NCBI GenBank assembly: GCA_044866775.1
Contig: JBIOUG010000094.1
Location: 1-13,433, forward strand
Source of the DNA: DASUNQ01 sp044866775
GTDB lineage: Bacteria; Acidobacteriota; Thermoanaerobaculia; Multivoradales; UBA5704
Direction of reading: 5' to 3'
Length of the DNA stretch: 13,433 nt
The position numbers and the translations under genes were made by a program. The notes beneath the pieces were generated by a model that was not told where the DNA came from, made no database searches, and worked only from the letters and a program-made list of their open reading frames with translations. Each line of letters opens with the position of its first letter. Position 1 is the stretch's first letter. Shown here piece after piece: positions 13,309-13,433 of the stretch.

Positions 13309-13433
13309 CTAGCTAGTTCTCGTCCAGTAACCCCCGTCTTCTGAGGGGGTTAGTAGTGAGTGGGTGGTGATCTGGAGAGGGTCGAGGCGGTCTCTTCACG
13401 ATCGGGAGGTTGGCTCGAACCCGTTGTGGCGGG
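13309..13433. other. Non-coding tail with palindromes
   Basis: No credible coding frame is seen. The stretch starts inside a CTAGCTAGCTAG self-complementary run (13305-13316). It also holds a perfect 8-bp hairpin, TAACCCCC (13328-13335) with GGGGGTTA (13345-13352), around a 9-nt loop. Base composition is visibly less GC-rich than the rest of the window. Confidence 0.5.

Noticed and set aside
13328..13352. TAAC...GTTA hairpin as an integron attC site
   Set aside because: The arms do not fit the RYYYAAC/GTTRRRY cores, and there is no cassette-like ORF or second site.
13400..13433. tRNA-like T-arm on the minus strand (GGGTTCGAGCC)
   Set aside because: The flanking bases do not form a 5-bp T-stem and no anticodon or D-arm can be built next to it.

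Overview
This is a GC-rich (about 70% by eye) bacterial chromosomal window. It opens with a housekeeping block and ends in a decaying accessory segment. RNase Y with YmdB directly behind zapA and a 6S-like RNA, together with a membrane-tethered SpoIIE phosphatase, two ArnT-type glycosyltransferases and TPR debris, suggests a Gram-negative-type environmental lineage such as Acidobacteriota. Desulfobacterota or Myxococcota are not excluded, because no rRNA or marker gene here settles it.

Block 1 (1-2968, + strand): the 3' end of zapA, a structured RNA of about 190 nt that I read as 6S RNA (ssrS), two tandem look-alike hairpins, then rny (RNase Y) and ymdB (phosphodiesterase). ymdB starts 7 nt after rny. 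A third hairpin covers the rny ribosome-binding site. The block closes with a bidirectional terminator shared with a convergent NmrA-like SDR gene.

Block 2 (2972-7687): the SDR gene (-), then a + strand run. The run holds a two-TM bacterial PH-like protein that appears to carry half of an ABM-type domain at its C-terminus, a five-TM membrane protein, a small ATGA-coupled ORF, a membrane-anchored SpoIIE/RsbU-type phosphatase and a patatin-like phospholipase.

Block 3 (7720-12228): a lipid or cell-envelope glycosylation locus. Three tightly overlapping minus-strand genes encode a DPM1/ArnC-like GT2, a LAB_N-domain membrane protein and an ArnT-like GT83. A second, divergent ArnT-like GT83 lies on the + strand. 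The GT2 probably makes a polyprenyl-phosphate sugar, the GT83 enzymes transfer it, and the LAB_N protein may be an accessory or flippase-like component.

Block 4 (12225-13433): gene debris. It holds the last residues of a DUF3604-like gene, the N-terminal part of a parvulin-like PPIase with an in-frame stop, and the C-terminal third of a HupE/UreJ-like gene fused to it and carrying two compensating frameshifts. A TPR fragment follows in the opposite orientation, then non-coding palindromic sequence. I saw no CRISPR array, tRNA, rRNA, intact insertion sequence or complete defence system.
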